A DNA stretch of 64,000 bases from Pseudoalteromonas sp. '520P1 No. 423' (lineage in GTDB: Bacteria; Pseudomonadota; Gammaproteobacteria; Enterobacterales; Alteromonadaceae). Within the stretch, counting starts at the first letter, position 1; every line of letters starts with the position of its first letter. Below the pieces are notes generated by a model that did no database searches, was not told the origin of the DNA, and saw only the letters and a list, made by a program, of their open reading frames with translations. Shown here one piece after another: positions 46,761-55,812 of the stretch. The translations under genes and the position numbers were made by a program. The DNA lies in contig NZ_BBZB01000001.1 of assembly GCF_001269985.1 (NCBI RefSeq), forward strand, positions 1,736,001 through 1,800,000, in the 5' to 3' direction.

Positions 46761-47468
46761 TTATAGAGAAACCGTTTGAAGTTTTTCTAATAAAGCAGTC
46801 ACCATTTTTGATGAGTTTTCTGAAGCTTTAACTAGGTAGCTTTCAAATGATTCTGGAGATTCTTTGCCTGCGATATCAGATAAAGAACGAATAACTACAA
46901 ATGGTGTATCTAGCTGATAACATGTCTGTGCAATTGCTGCGCCTTCCATTTCAACTGCAAGCATATCAGGGAATTGTGAGCGAGTAACTTCAATACGTGC
47001 TGGATCACACATAAATGAATCACCAGTACATACTAAGCCTGTCATCGTTCTAATGCCTTGCATGTGTGCAATTGCATCTTTAGCTGCACTGATTAAAGCT
47101 GGGTGTGCTTTAAAACCTGCAGGCATATTTGGTACTTGGCCCATTTCATAACCAAAAGCTGTAACATCAACATCATGATGACGTACTTCTGAAGCTATAA
47201 CGACATCGCCTACATTTAAACTTGGTTCAAACCCACCGGCCGAGCCGGTATTAATGACACAATCAGGCGAAAAAGATTCAATCAATAAAGTTGTCGCAAT
47301 ACACGATGCTACTTTACCTATGCCTGATTGCACTAATATGATGTCTTGATCTGCAAGTTTACCCTCATAAAAAGTAAAGCCTGCTTTTTGTGTTACAGCA
47401 GTTTGCTCCATAGCATCTTTTAAAATTGCTACTTCCGGTTCCATTGCGCCAATAATGCCAATTTTCAT
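46761..47468 (-). CDS. mtnN: 5'-Methylthioadenosine/S-adenosylhomocysteine nucleosidase
   Basis: A 235-residue nucleosidase that cleaves adenine from MTA, SAH and 5'-deoxyadenosine. E12 ([13 protein letters not shown]), the glutamate in [18 protein letters not shown] and the catalytic Asp in [18 protein letters not shown] match E. coli E12, E174 and D197. [23 protein letters not shown] is the glycine-rich ribose/phosphate loop. It heads a three-gene operon with the cobalamin genes, as in several marine gammaproteobacteria. Confidence 0.96.
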   Translation of the reverse strand: MKIGIIGAMEPEVAILKDAMEQTAVTQKAGFTFYEGKLADQDIILVQSGIGKVASCIATTLLIESFSPDCVINTGSAGGFEPSLNVGDVVIASEVRHHDVDVTAFGYEMGQVPNMPAGFKAHPALISAAKDAIAHMQGIRTMTGLVCTGDSFMCDPARIEVTRSQFPDMLAVEMEGAAIAQTCYQLDTPFVVIRSLSDIAGKESPESFESYLVKASENSSKMVTALLEKLQTVSL

Positions 47469-47523
47469 TTACTTAACTCTAAATAATATTTTTATATATT
47501 ATACTCAGTTGTTACAAAAATAG

Positions 47524-48114
47524 CTAAGCTTGAACAAGCCCTGTAGATTGCGTTTTAACTTGGGATGCAGATAAAACCGCTGGTTTGCTCGAAGTACGTG
47601 CCTTTACCATAGGTTTTTTTGGCGCTGACTTGCCAAGTTTAAACATAATTGCTTGTCTTACTTCCAAAGGTTTATACCCTGCTTTTACTTTCATTCTGAT
47701 ATGGGGAATGCCAGCTGACTCTAAAGCACCATTTACAAACCAGTCTTTTTGCGCTTTATGTCCTTGTTTATTGTTGTTATTCACTAAATCGATCGCAGCA
47801 ACAATATTCATGGTTTCTTTTTCAAGTAATACATAATCTAATTGTTTATTCTGCGCTTTAGTTAATGCAAGACGCTTTGATTTAGAAGTCGTGTCAGATT
47901 TAAAATCTATTACGTCAATTAACTTTACTCGGCTAACAATTTTGTATTCGTTGCCAATCGCGCGCTCTAATAAACTCAAAAATCCTTTTTCTATATGGGT
48001 ATATAAAGTATCTTTTTTAGTAAAAGGGTAAGGGTTTCCACTATCTGTGAGTTTAGTTGTGACCATAGAAGCAATAACAACTAAAACCAAGATCGACAAT
48101 AAAACAAACTCCAT
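47524..48114 (-). CDS. DUF2726 membrane-anchored protein
   Basis: A 196-residue protein with one N-terminal TM (MEFVLLSILVLVVIASMVTTKL). It has the DUF2726 domain: NPYPFTKKDTLYTHIEKGFLSLLERAIGNEYKIVSRVKLIDVI, QLDYVLLEKETMNIVAAIDLVN and ALESAGIPHIRMKVKAGYKPLEVRQ. The fold is related to restriction-endonuclease-like domains, and the D/E-based pattern (VLLE...AAIDL) could hold active-site residues, but no enzymatic role is known. A low-complexity tail (KPMVKARTSSKPAVLSASQVK) follows. The gene is a single unit between mtnN and the cyanophycinase-like gene. Confidence 0.8.
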   Translation of the reverse strand: MEFVLLSILVLVVIASMVTTKLTDSGNPYPFTKKDTLYTHIEKGFLSLLERAIGNEYKIVSRVKLIDVIDFKSDTTSKSKRLALTKAQNKQLDYVLLEKETMNIVAAIDLVNNNNKQGHKAQKDWFVNGALESAGIPHIRMKVKAGYKPLEVRQAIMFKLGKSAPKKPMVKARTSSKPAVLSASQVKTQSTGLVQA

Positions 48115-48374
48115 AAATACACTCCAACATCAATAATTTGACACTGATAATAAAAATCAGTGAATCTATATTTTAATAAGCATGATATATGCCAAAAGTA
48201 TCGTTTTTAATGTTTGAGGAAATAATTGCGATGGATATTTTTTATTGTCAATAAACCATATATGAAATTGCTAGGGATGTTGATAGAATGCGCTTTTAAG
48301 GTTAATACAATGGAGGTGTCGCTTCATTTTAATACTTAATGGAAATTGATTTTAATAATAAAAACGGTATCAGT

Positions 48375-50183
48375 ATGAACTTGTTCAAAACTAAAATAAG
48401 TGTTTTAGGTGGTTTGTTTTTGTTGGCAAACCTTAATGTTGCTATCGCTGTAACGCCTGATTTATTTTTATTCGGCCAAAATTTATCTTTTTGCTCTAGC
48501 GAAAACTTACAGCACTGCGGCAAAGATAAAAAGGCTGACGGATTCGATGATAACGCAAAACAAACTGCTATTTATACAATAACTGAACAGGCACTTGAGC
48601 GTTTAAATGAAATAGCTTGGACTGACCAACCAGAATTAAAACAACAAACAATCGCATTATTTAAAGTATTAAAAGCGCAATTAGATGATAAAAAGCTAAG
48701 TGAACGATTGTTTGTTCGCATGTTACGCCGTCAAAATTTTAGCTACTTAAATGAAGACCTAAAAGGTAGAGATATTTGGTCCAACTTATTTGAATTTGAA
48801 AAACAAAATTTATTTGATTTATTAGAGCAAAAGCAATCAACTAAGTCAGGGAAACGCTTAAATACAGCTGTAGATATAAAATCAACTAATAATCAATCAG
48901 CAGTTTTAGCTTATAAAGCTTTTTATAAAGCAGCATCAGCAGTATCAGGGAAAAAGAGAAAACCTAGAATAGCCTTTATTACAGGTAATGATAGAGACCC
49001 TTATAAAAATGTAGATTATTTTCAAAATCTTTTTGAGCAGTTAGGATTCGAAGCTGATTGGCTTGCAATTGACTCAGCTATGCAAACTGCATTAGTGGCT
49101 AAGCAATATGATTTAACATCGTGTGATAGCTTAGAAGAGTTTCAAATAAAAAAGCTTGCAAGTTATCGCCGAAAAGTTTTATATCCAGACTTATTTAAAC
49201 AGCAGGTATCTCAATGTAAAAAGAAAGATGCATTTATCGAGACTTTAAAAAAGTCAGATGCACTTTTTATTGCTGATGGTAGCCCACTATTAGCGTTTCA
49301 TAGTTTTTACTTACCAACAGGTGAAAAATCTGAGTTATTAAAAAAAGTTGAAGAAATGCTAATACAAAAGCAAATAATACTCGGGCTTGAAGGTAGTAGT
49401 ATCCATGTGTTAAGTAACAAGTCTACTATATTTTCAGGTGATGGTTTACAGGTCATGTTAACGGCTTCTACTGTGATGAATTCAGGTAATGAGGCATGTA
49501 ATTTAGGTTTAGATTGTATTGCCCTAGAGTCTGAAAAAAACTTGGGTTATCTGAATTCTACAGTCTTTAATATGTTTCCGTGGGGTGTATTTGATACCCA
49601 AGTTAGTTCATTGGCTCGCCAGCCCAGGTTAATAAAAACGGCAATAGAGACAAATAACCGTTTTGCTTTTGGTTTGGATAAAGAGACAAGTATCGCAATA
49701 TCAAGCAGTAAGAATGAAAATGGTGAAACAATTAAATTTGATGTTTTAGGTAAAGGAGGCTTCTGGATTTTTGATACTCAAAAAGAGGGGAGGCAAATAA
49801 ACTTGCAAGCATCGAGTATCGAAATGGAAGAGTTTACAAGTTACTATTTAACTCATCAAGACTCTATGACACTTAGAAATGGTGCACTCTCTGTTGATTT
49901 TGCAAGTTGGAAATTTACAAATACCACTAATACTCAAACACCAACAGTGACATCATCACAACCTTTTGCACGATATAATTTTTATAAGCTTAATAATATG
50001 TTGTGTAATACAGGTGCTATGCAAGCAAAAGGTACTGGAGATATTCAAGGTGTTGATTATAGTTTATTACTTAAACGTGATTCCTCAAGTACTGCCCGCA
50101 AGGGAATAGTTTCTTTAGACAGTAAAAATCTAAATATTTGTTCTTTTGCAAGCATCTCAAGCCAAATAAAAATACTTAATTAG
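48375..50183 (+). CDS. Cyanophycinase-like secreted protein with altered catalytic motifs
   Basis: A 602-residue protein. I chose ATG 48375 because it opens a signal peptide (MNLFKTKISVLGGLFLLANLNVAIA). The middle has the peptidase S51/class I amidotransferase-like fold: KPRIAFITGNDRDPYKN, SDALFIADGSPLLAF, and DTQVSSLARQPRLIKTAIETNNRFAFGLDKETSIAI, which aligns with the DQHFxxxxRxxRLxxA...GIGIDExTA block of cyanophycinases. The nucleophile motif is GLEGSSIHV instead of GTSAGA, so only S342 could serve, and the histidine of DQHF is Q409 here. Activity is therefore uncertain. About 190 N-terminal and 150 C-terminal residues have no recognised domain. It lies 75 bases upstream of arcB. Confidence 0.75.
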   Translation: MNLFKTKISVLGGLFLLANLNVAIAVTPDLFLFGQNLSFCSSENLQHCGKDKKADGFDDNAKQTAIYTITEQALERLNEIAWTDQPELKQQTIALFKVLKAQLDDKKLSERLFVRMLRRQNFSYLNEDLKGRDIWSNLFEFEKQNLFDLLEQKQSTKSGKRLNTAVDIKSTNNQSAVLAYKAFYKAASAVSGKKRKPRIAFITGNDRDPYKNVDYFQNLFEQLGFEADWLAIDSAMQTALVAKQYDLTSCDSLEEFQIKKLASYRRKVLYPDLFKQQVSQCKKKDAFIETLKKSDALFIADGSPLLAFHSFYLPTGEKSELLKKVEEMLIQKQIILGLEGSSIHVLSNKSTIFSGDGLQVMLTASTVMNSGNEACNLGLDCIALESEKNLGYLNSTVFNMFPWGVFDTQVSSLARQPRLIKTAIETNNRFAFGLDKETSIAISSSKNENGETIKFDVLGKGGFWIFDTQKEGRQINLQASSIEMEEFTSYYLTHQDSMTLRNGALSVDFASWKFTNTTNTQTPTVTSSQPFARYNFYKLNNMLCNTGAMQAKGTGDIQGVDYSLLLKRDSSSTARKGIVSLDSKNLNICSFASISSQIKILN

Positions 50184-50258
50184 TATAATTATTAAGTACA
50201 AATGATGACGAGTTGATTACAATAGAGGGGTTTTTAATTTAGAGCCCCTTTTACTTAT

Positions 50259-52604
50259 ATGATTGAATCGTCTTTTACCCCTTGGGTACGTATTTTATCC
50301 TCTTTTGTTATTCGATGGGGTAATAGTAAAGCAAGTATCATTTTGTATACTTTACTATTGTTTATCGCGCTTATTTTATCTTGTACTTATTATTATGTCG
50401 CTACAGGTTCTATTGCTTGGTTTGACCTATTACAAAATATTATTTTAACAGCTTTATTTTCACCTGTTTTAGTTTACGTCACGATAAACTTAATCGTACA
50501 TTTGAATGCCTCCTATGACTTCTTAGAAAACGCAACACAACAAGAAAAACTATTAAATCAGACCTTAAAAGACAATATCCAACGTTTAAATAGCGAAATA
50601 GATGAACGTAAAATGGCATTTCAAGCTAAACGACGTGCTATTGATGAACTTAGAAGGGAAATTGCTGAACGTAAAAAAACTCAACAAGAGCTCGCTAAAC
50701 AAGGTGTTTTACTGAGATCTATAGTAGATTCCTCGCCAGATTTATTTTATTACCGAGATGAAAGTGGTTGTTTCGCAGGTTGTAATCGTATGTTTGAACA
50801 AGTTGTAGGTCTCTCAGGTGATAACTTGATTGGTAAGCATGCGAGTGAAATTTATACAGGGTCGCATTTGCCATCTGTATTAAAAACCGATAAAGAAGTA
50901 CAGCAAAAACATATTGCCGTTACTTTAGATGTGAAGTATGAAATCAAAGGTGAAACTCATTGGTTTGAAATGCGTAAAGTCCCATTTTTCAATGATAAAA
51001 ATGATTACATAGGTTTATTAGGTTTTGGTCGTGATATAACAAGTCGTAAAGAAGCCGAACAAGAATTAGAAACTGCATATAAAGATAAAGGCAAGTTTAT
51101 TGCCACATTAAGCCATGAGCTTAGAACTCCGCTTAATGGTATTGTTGGTTTAACTCGCATGTTACTAGATACAGACTTAAGTGATGAGCAAAAAAGTTGG
51201 TGTAATACGGTATTTTCAAGTGCCGAGACGCTAGGTAATATATTTAATGATATTATAGACTTAGATAAAATTGATCGCGAACAGTTAGATATTGCGTGTG
51301 AAAGCATTAACTTATCTGACTTTTTAAATGATGTTATTAACTTTGGTGGTGTGATATCGCAACAAAAAGAACTTGAGTTTAAAGTTGAGCAACAGGGCGA
51401 ATTAGATGTATTTGCACAACTTGATCCCACACGCCTACGTCAAGTCTTATGGAATTTAATTAATAATGCAGTGAAATTTACTGATGCAGGTGGTGTAAGC
51501 TTCACCTCTATTCGAGAGTACAGAAAGGGAAGTCCTTGGTTAATGATTGAAGTGGCTGACAGTGGTATTGGTATTGCGCCTCAAGAAATGAATCGAATAT
51601 TTGATATGTATTACAAAGTACCTGATGTTAATGGTAGTAACGCACTGGGCTCAGGCATAGGTTTAGCCGTAACTAAAGCCCTAGTTGAAGCAATGGATGG
51701 CAAATTATCAGTTGAGAGTGAGCAAGGACGTGGCAGTTGCTTTACTATGGAGATACCACTTGCATTAACTATGGCTCCGGAGCCAGAGCAACGCCTATAT
51801 GATGGCCGTGGACTAAATATTCTATTAGTTGAAGATGTGCCTTTAAATGCTGAAATTGCGACAAATTTATTAGAGCAAAGAGGGCATGAGGTTATATGGG
51901 CCGAAACAGGTGAAGATGCACTCTCATTTGTTGAAACTGAGGACGATTTAGACTTAGTATTACTTGATATGCAATTACCTGATATAAATGGTGATGAAGT
52001 TGCACGCATTATTCGAGAAGACAGCTATTTTGATAAATTACCAATTGTTGCATTAACTGCAAATGTGCGACGTGCTGAAGAAGATTTAGCTGAAATTAAT
52101 ATACAGGGTGCATTAGCTAAACCAATTAATACAGGGCGTTTAGATCGTATGTTAGCTGAGCTTTTTCCACACTCAACGGCAACACAAGAGCCGAAAAAAC
52201 TTGAACCTAAGATTATGTCAGTTCATCGTGATAACCCTAAATTGATAGAGCAGACTAAGCTGTTAGATTTAGAAACAATCAATGATTTTGTTGAATCAAT
52301 GGGAGTTGATCCTTTTATTAAAAGTAGTCGATTACTTGAAAAATTAGGTCCTTTATATATTACTGAAATGCAGGATGCTTTAGGTGAAAATGATTTAGAT
52401 GAATATCAATCGGTCGCGCATAAACTAAAAGGTGCAGCAGGGTCGGTTGGTTTAAAATCAGTTCAACTTTTAGCAAAGGAGATGGAAAACAATACTCATA
52501 CTGCAACAGCGCAACAAAGGCAGTCCTGGCTTGATGAATTACCTCAAAGTATTACCTTGAGTTTAGAGCTGTTAGAAAAATATTTAACGCGTGCTTTTAA
52601 ATAG
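50259..52604 (+). CDS. arcB: Aerobic respiration control sensor kinase ArcB
   Basis: A 781-residue tripartite kinase. Two TM helices (about 27-46 and 56-78), a coiled coil and a PAS domain (about 155-265) precede the kinase core with H286 in LSHELRTPLNGIVGL. A receiver has D570 (LVLLDMQLPDINGDE), and the C-terminal HPt has H721 (SVAHKLKGAAGSVG). These match E. coli ArcB H292, D576 and H717. In the PAS domain the Cys180 equivalent (C175, FAGCNRMF) is present, while the Cys241 position holds W235 (THWFEMRKVPFF). It responds to quinone redox state in E. coli. arcA is the convergent neighbour. Confidence 0.93.
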   Translation: MIESSFTPWVRILSSFVIRWGNSKASIILYTLLLFIALILSCTYYYVATGSIAWFDLLQNIILTALFSPVLVYVTINLIVHLNASYDFLENATQQEKLLNQTLKDNIQRLNSEIDERKMAFQAKRRAIDELRREIAERKKTQQELAKQGVLLRSIVDSSPDLFYYRDESGCFAGCNRMFEQVVGLSGDNLIGKHASEIYTGSHLPSVLKTDKEVQQKHIAVTLDVKYEIKGETHWFEMRKVPFFNDKNDYIGLLGFGRDITSRKEAEQELETAYKDKGKFIATLSHELRTPLNGIVGLTRMLLDTDLSDEQKSWCNTVFSSAETLGNIFNDIIDLDKIDREQLDIACESINLSDFLNDVINFGGVISQQKELEFKVEQQGELDVFAQLDPTRLRQVLWNLINNAVKFTDAGGVSFTSIREYRKGSPWLMIEVADSGIGIAPQEMNRIFDMYYKVPDVNGSNALGSGIGLAVTKALVEAMDGKLSVESEQGRGSCFTMEIPLALTMAPEPEQRLYDGRGLNILLVEDVPLNAEIATNLLEQRGHEVIWAETGEDALSFVETEDDLDLVLLDMQLPDINGDEVARIIREDSYFDKLPIVALTANVRRAEEDLAEINIQGALAKPINTGRLDRMLAELFPHSTATQEPKKLEPKIMSVHRDNPKLIEQTKLLDLETINDFVESMGVDPFIKSSRLLEKLGPLYITEMQDALGENDLDEYQSVAHKLKGAAGSVGLKSVQLLAKEMENNTHTATAQQRQSWLDELPQSITLSLELLEKYLTRAFK

Positions 52605-52630
52605 TTAAGTATTTTAATTTAAGCAATAAA

Positions 52631-52663
52631 AAAGCCCGCAGTTTAAAAACTGCGGGCTTTTTA
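52631..52663 (+). terminator. Bidirectional terminator between arcB and arcA
   Basis: AAAGCCCGCAGTTT and AAACTGCGGGCTTT form a 14-bp stem with a tiny loop; T-rich tracts lie on both sides. It can terminate both convergent genes. Confidence 0.9.
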
Positions 52664-52684
52664 AAATAGATAAACTAAATTGTT

Positions 52685-53404
52685 CTATTTATCTAATTTA
52701 CCAATAAAACGGTAACCTTCACCATGAATTGTGCTGATCAGCTCTTGAGTTGCATCATCACTTTCAAAGTGTTTACGGATACGACGTATCGTAACATCTA
52801 CAGTTCTATCGTTAGCGCGAAGCTCACGGCCAGTCATTTGCTTAATAAGCTGTTCACGGCTGAAAATGCGACCTGGTGAATCTAGCATTAAACGTAATGC
52901 ACGATACTCACCTTTAGGTAGACGTTTAGAGTCACCTGCAGGAGAAGTTAAACAACGGCTGTTTTCATCTAGTTCCCAACCATTAAATGTTACTACACCA
53001 TCTGTGCTTAATTCATTTTCATCGTCCGAGCTTGACGTACGGGTTAATAAATTACGCGCGCGAATTGTTAATTCACGAGGGTTAAATGGTTTAGTTATAT
53101 AATCATCTGCGCCAATTTCTAATCCTAAAATACGGTCAACATCATTGTCACGGCCAGTTAAGAAAATAAGACCAATATTTTTTTGTTGTCTCAGTTCGCG
53201 GGCTAAAATTAGGCCGTTTTTACCCGGTAAATTGATGTCCATTACTACTAAGTTGACATCGTCATTTGCTGATAGCTTATCGTGCATATCTTCACCATTA
53301 ATGGCTTCGACAACTTTGTATCCCTCAGCTTGGAATAAACTAACGAGATTTAGTCGTGTGACATCTTCGTCTTCTACGATTAGAATGACTGGTGTTTGCA
53401 TCAT
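52685..53404 (-). CDS. arcA: Response regulator ArcA
   Basis: A 239-residue OmpR-type regulator. Receiver: acidic pocket EDED at residues 11-14, phosphoacceptor D56 in [19 protein letters not shown] in IFLTGRD, K in [14 protein letters not shown]-binding wing-helix: [39 protein letters not shown]. The N-terminus [11 protein letters not shown] is like E. coli ArcA (MQTPHILIVEDE); the ATG three bases downstream (53401) is an equally good start. It should receive phosphate from ArcB and repress aerobic metabolism genes when oxygen is low. Confidence 0.95.
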   Translation of the reverse strand: MMQTPVILIVEDEDVTRLNLVSLFQAEGYKVVEAINGEDMHDKLSANDDVNLVVMDINLPGKNGLILARELRQQKNIGLIFLTGRDNDVDRILGLEIGADDYITKPFNPRELTIRARNLLTRTSSSDDENELSTDGVVTFNGWELDENSRCLTSPAGDSKRLPKGEYRALRLMLDSPGRIFSREQLIKQMTGRELRANDRTVDVTIRRIRKHFESDDATQELISTIHGEGYRFIGKLDK

Positions 53405-53547
53405 TTGTAACCTTTTGGAAATGTTTAGTTTACAATTAATAATAAAAATGTTAATCGTGCGAATATCTAGCGATTATAGGTGCTTATCGGTTTGTTAACA
53501 AGTAAAACTCGTAATAAGGTGATTAAACCCTTTTATGCAGAAACGCG

Positions 53548-54099
53548 CTATTGAGGGTGAAATTTTACTAAAGCAAGTAATCGAGACTCTATTTTAACTT
53601 GGTTTTGGGATAATTTAGCTTTGTTTATAAATATCCTAACTTTGTTCCTTTCTTGAATCAAGGCAACTAATCCCCCTAAATCTAAAAACTCAAGTGTTTC
53701 ACCAATCACCACAACTTTAGGGCTTATTTTGTTAATCCAATGTTTATCAATTTTACTTTGTATATTTTCACTAATGTATATGATGTTGCATTTTTGATTA
53801 AGTTCCGTGATTTTATTAATATCATCGAAAAAAATGATTGAAATTGTTTTTTTCTGAGATTTCAACCCTTTCTTGTTATGCAGGAAACTACCAGGGCCTT
53901 GTTTCTTATCAAAAAAACAAAAATTCATTTCATTTGAATTTGGTGCTGGGAAACTCAGAAATTTAGACAGTTTAAATATAAAAGCAGATCGTACTTTAGT
54001 GAGTTCTTCAGAAAAAGCATTATTATGGGTGAAAATAAGGCTCAGAAATAGTGCTGTAAATAATATGTTTTTAGAAATAAAATGATGAGACTTAACCAT
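53548..54099 (-). CDS. yfiR: YfiR-family periplasmic protein
   Basis: A 183-residue periplasmic protein with a signal peptide (MVKSHHFISKNILFTALFLSLIFTHNNAFS). It has the YfiR (DUF4154) layout: ELTKVRSAFIFKLSKFLSFP at the start of the mature part, and VALIQERNKVRIFINKAKLSQNQVKIESRLLALVK at the end. In Pseudomonas, YfiR binds the periplasmic domain of the diguanylate cyclase YfiN and keeps it inactive. Here it overlaps, by one base, the upstream gene for a histidine kinase, not a cyclase. The two are evidently co-translated. Confidence 0.85.
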   Translation of the reverse strand: MVKSHHFISKNILFTALFLSLIFTHNNAFSEELTKVRSAFIFKLSKFLSFPAPNSNEMNFCFFDKKQGPGSFLHNKKGLKSQKKTISIIFFDDINKITELNQKCNIIYISENIQSKIDKHWINKISPKVVVIGETLEFLDLGGLVALIQERNKVRIFINKAKLSQNQVKIESRLLALVKFHPQ

Positions 54100-55718
54100 T
54101 ATACATCCCCGTTTACTGGGAAAGTAATGATAAAGTTTACGCCTGTAGAACCCGTATTATTTAGCGTGATCCTGCCCTTAAGTGCTTGGGTTACTAGGTT
54201 ATATACTAAATGCATACCTAAACCACTACCGCCTTTACCTCTTTTTGTAGTGACAAAGGGGTCAAATATTCTATTTATTATATTGCCTGGTACGCCTTTA
54301 CCATTATCAGTATAATTTATTTGGCATTGACCTTCATCGATCGCAACTTTTATTAAAATTTCCCCTATGGTCATTTCTTCAAAGGCATGGATCAGGGAAT
54401 TTTCAATTAGATTCTGCAAAATTTGATGTAGTGGACCGGCTTTTGAATGTATTTTGAGTGACTCAGGACATTCCACAACGACATGATGCTGTGTTAAAGC
54501 AATTTCTGCTTTCATCGCAAGCAGCACTTCATTCATCAAATCATTCATATTAAGCATTAAATTGCTTTCAGTATCTTGATTAACAGCAACTTGTTTAAAG
54601 CTAGATATAAGTTCAGCTGCACGGTTTAAGCTGCGATAAACAAGATCTAAGTTTTCAATACCATCATTTATAAATCGAGAGAGCTGTTTTGATGTCAGTG
54701 TTTTATTATCAAAAGCAGATTTTATGTCAGACAGTTTATCTTTTAGCAAGGTAGAGCCCGTTACACCTAAACCTATTGGTGTATTTACTTCATGGGCAAC
54801 ACCTGCAACCATTTGACCTAATGAGGCCATTTTTTCATTTTCAACAATTTGATTTTGGTATTGGTGCATTCTTTCTAACGTATTTAATAACTCCTGATTT
54901 GCTTCCTTTAAGGCAATTGTTCTGTGATTTACTTTTTCTTCTAAGTTTTGGTTTAGTAATCTTATCTCTTGTTCATCTTTTTTCTGACGTTGAAGTTGGG
55001 CTTGAGTACGAGAAAACAGTACATTTAAACTGTGACTTAGTTGATTGAGTTCTAATACATTTACATGCGGCGCTCTAACCGAATAATTTTTATTCTTTGA
55101 AACATCTTGTACTAATGCGCTGAGCCCTTCTATTGGTTTGGCTAATCGACGCTGGATCCTGAAGCTGAGTATAAAGACAACAATTAACACAAAAAAAGCG
55201 ACTGATATATCTATAATTAATTTATCTTTTATATAGGCATTTAAAGAGGATAAGTCGCCTCTTATATAGACATAACCTTGAATGATTTCTTCGAACATTA
55301 TAGGCCTAATAACATCTATATAATTACCCGCCAATTCAGAGGTATAAGGTGCTTTAAGCCTATCTAATCTTGCAGGAATAGGGGGGGTGTTAGGCGCATT
55401 GTAGCTAGTGAAAAATTCAGTTTCATTACTAAAGTCATCAATTTTATAAATATGTATATTTCTTATTTCTTTAACAGCTCGAAATGCTTTTAATCTATTT
55501 TCTTCAGTGTCTTGATCATCAAAAAGTAAGCTAATTTGAGCATTAAAAGCGATCACATCGGCATAAGTTGTTAATTTATCGACAGTGAGAGTGCGCTGTT
55601 TTTCAATATCGAGGTAAGTGGAAACAGAAACAGATAAGATCAAACAAAAAGCTGTAATAAGCATTACAGTTCTGATCAAAGCTTTTTTGATACTTATTAT
55701 TTGGCCGAATACTGGCAT
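54099..55718 (-). CDS. Sensor histidine kinase with CHASE8-like periplasmic domain
   Basis: A 539-residue inner-membrane kinase. Two TM helices (about 15-30 and 155-178) enclose a periplasmic domain (DKLTTYADVIAFNAQISLLFDDQDTEENRLKAFRAVKEIRNIHIYK) that looks like the CHASE8 domain of YfiN/TpbB. HAMP and coiled coil follow, then the kinase: H309 in VAGVAHEVNTPIGLGV, N box LQNLIENSLIHAFEEM, G1 YTDNGKGVP, G2 KRGKGGSGLGMHLVYNL. The AHEVNTP-type H-box is usual in HK4-like kinases. The output partner is not adjacent. Its stop overlaps yfiR's start (ATGA). Confidence 0.88.
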   Translation of the reverse strand: MPVFGQIISIKKALIRTVMLITAFCLILSVSVSTYLDIEKQRTLTVDKLTTYADVIAFNAQISLLFDDQDTEENRLKAFRAVKEIRNIHIYKIDDFSNETEFFTSYNAPNTPPIPARLDRLKAPYTSELAGNYIDVIRPIMFEEIIQGYVYIRGDLSSLNAYIKDKLIIDISVAFFVLIVVFILSFRIQRRLAKPIEGLSALVQDVSKNKNYSVRAPHVNVLELNQLSHSLNVLFSRTQAQLQRQKKDEQEIRLLNQNLEEKVNHRTIALKEANQELLNTLERMHQYQNQIVENEKMASLGQMVAGVAHEVNTPIGLGVTGSTLLKDKLSDIKSAFDNKTLTSKQLSRFINDGIENLDLVYRSLNRAAELISSFKQVAVNQDTESNLMLNMNDLMNEVLLAMKAEIALTQHHVVVECPESLKIHSKAGPLHQILQNLIENSLIHAFEEMTIGEILIKVAIDEGQCQINYTDNGKGVPGNIINRIFDPFVTTKRGKGGSGLGMHLVYNLVTQALKGRITLNNTGSTGVNFIITFPVNGDV

Positions 55719-55812
55719 ATTAAACTAAGTTAGGTCTTAAATTAAAAACATCTCCTTTGATGTTAAGATCTAACTTAGTAATAGGCAATAAAAAAACTAA
55801 TTTGAAGTGATT

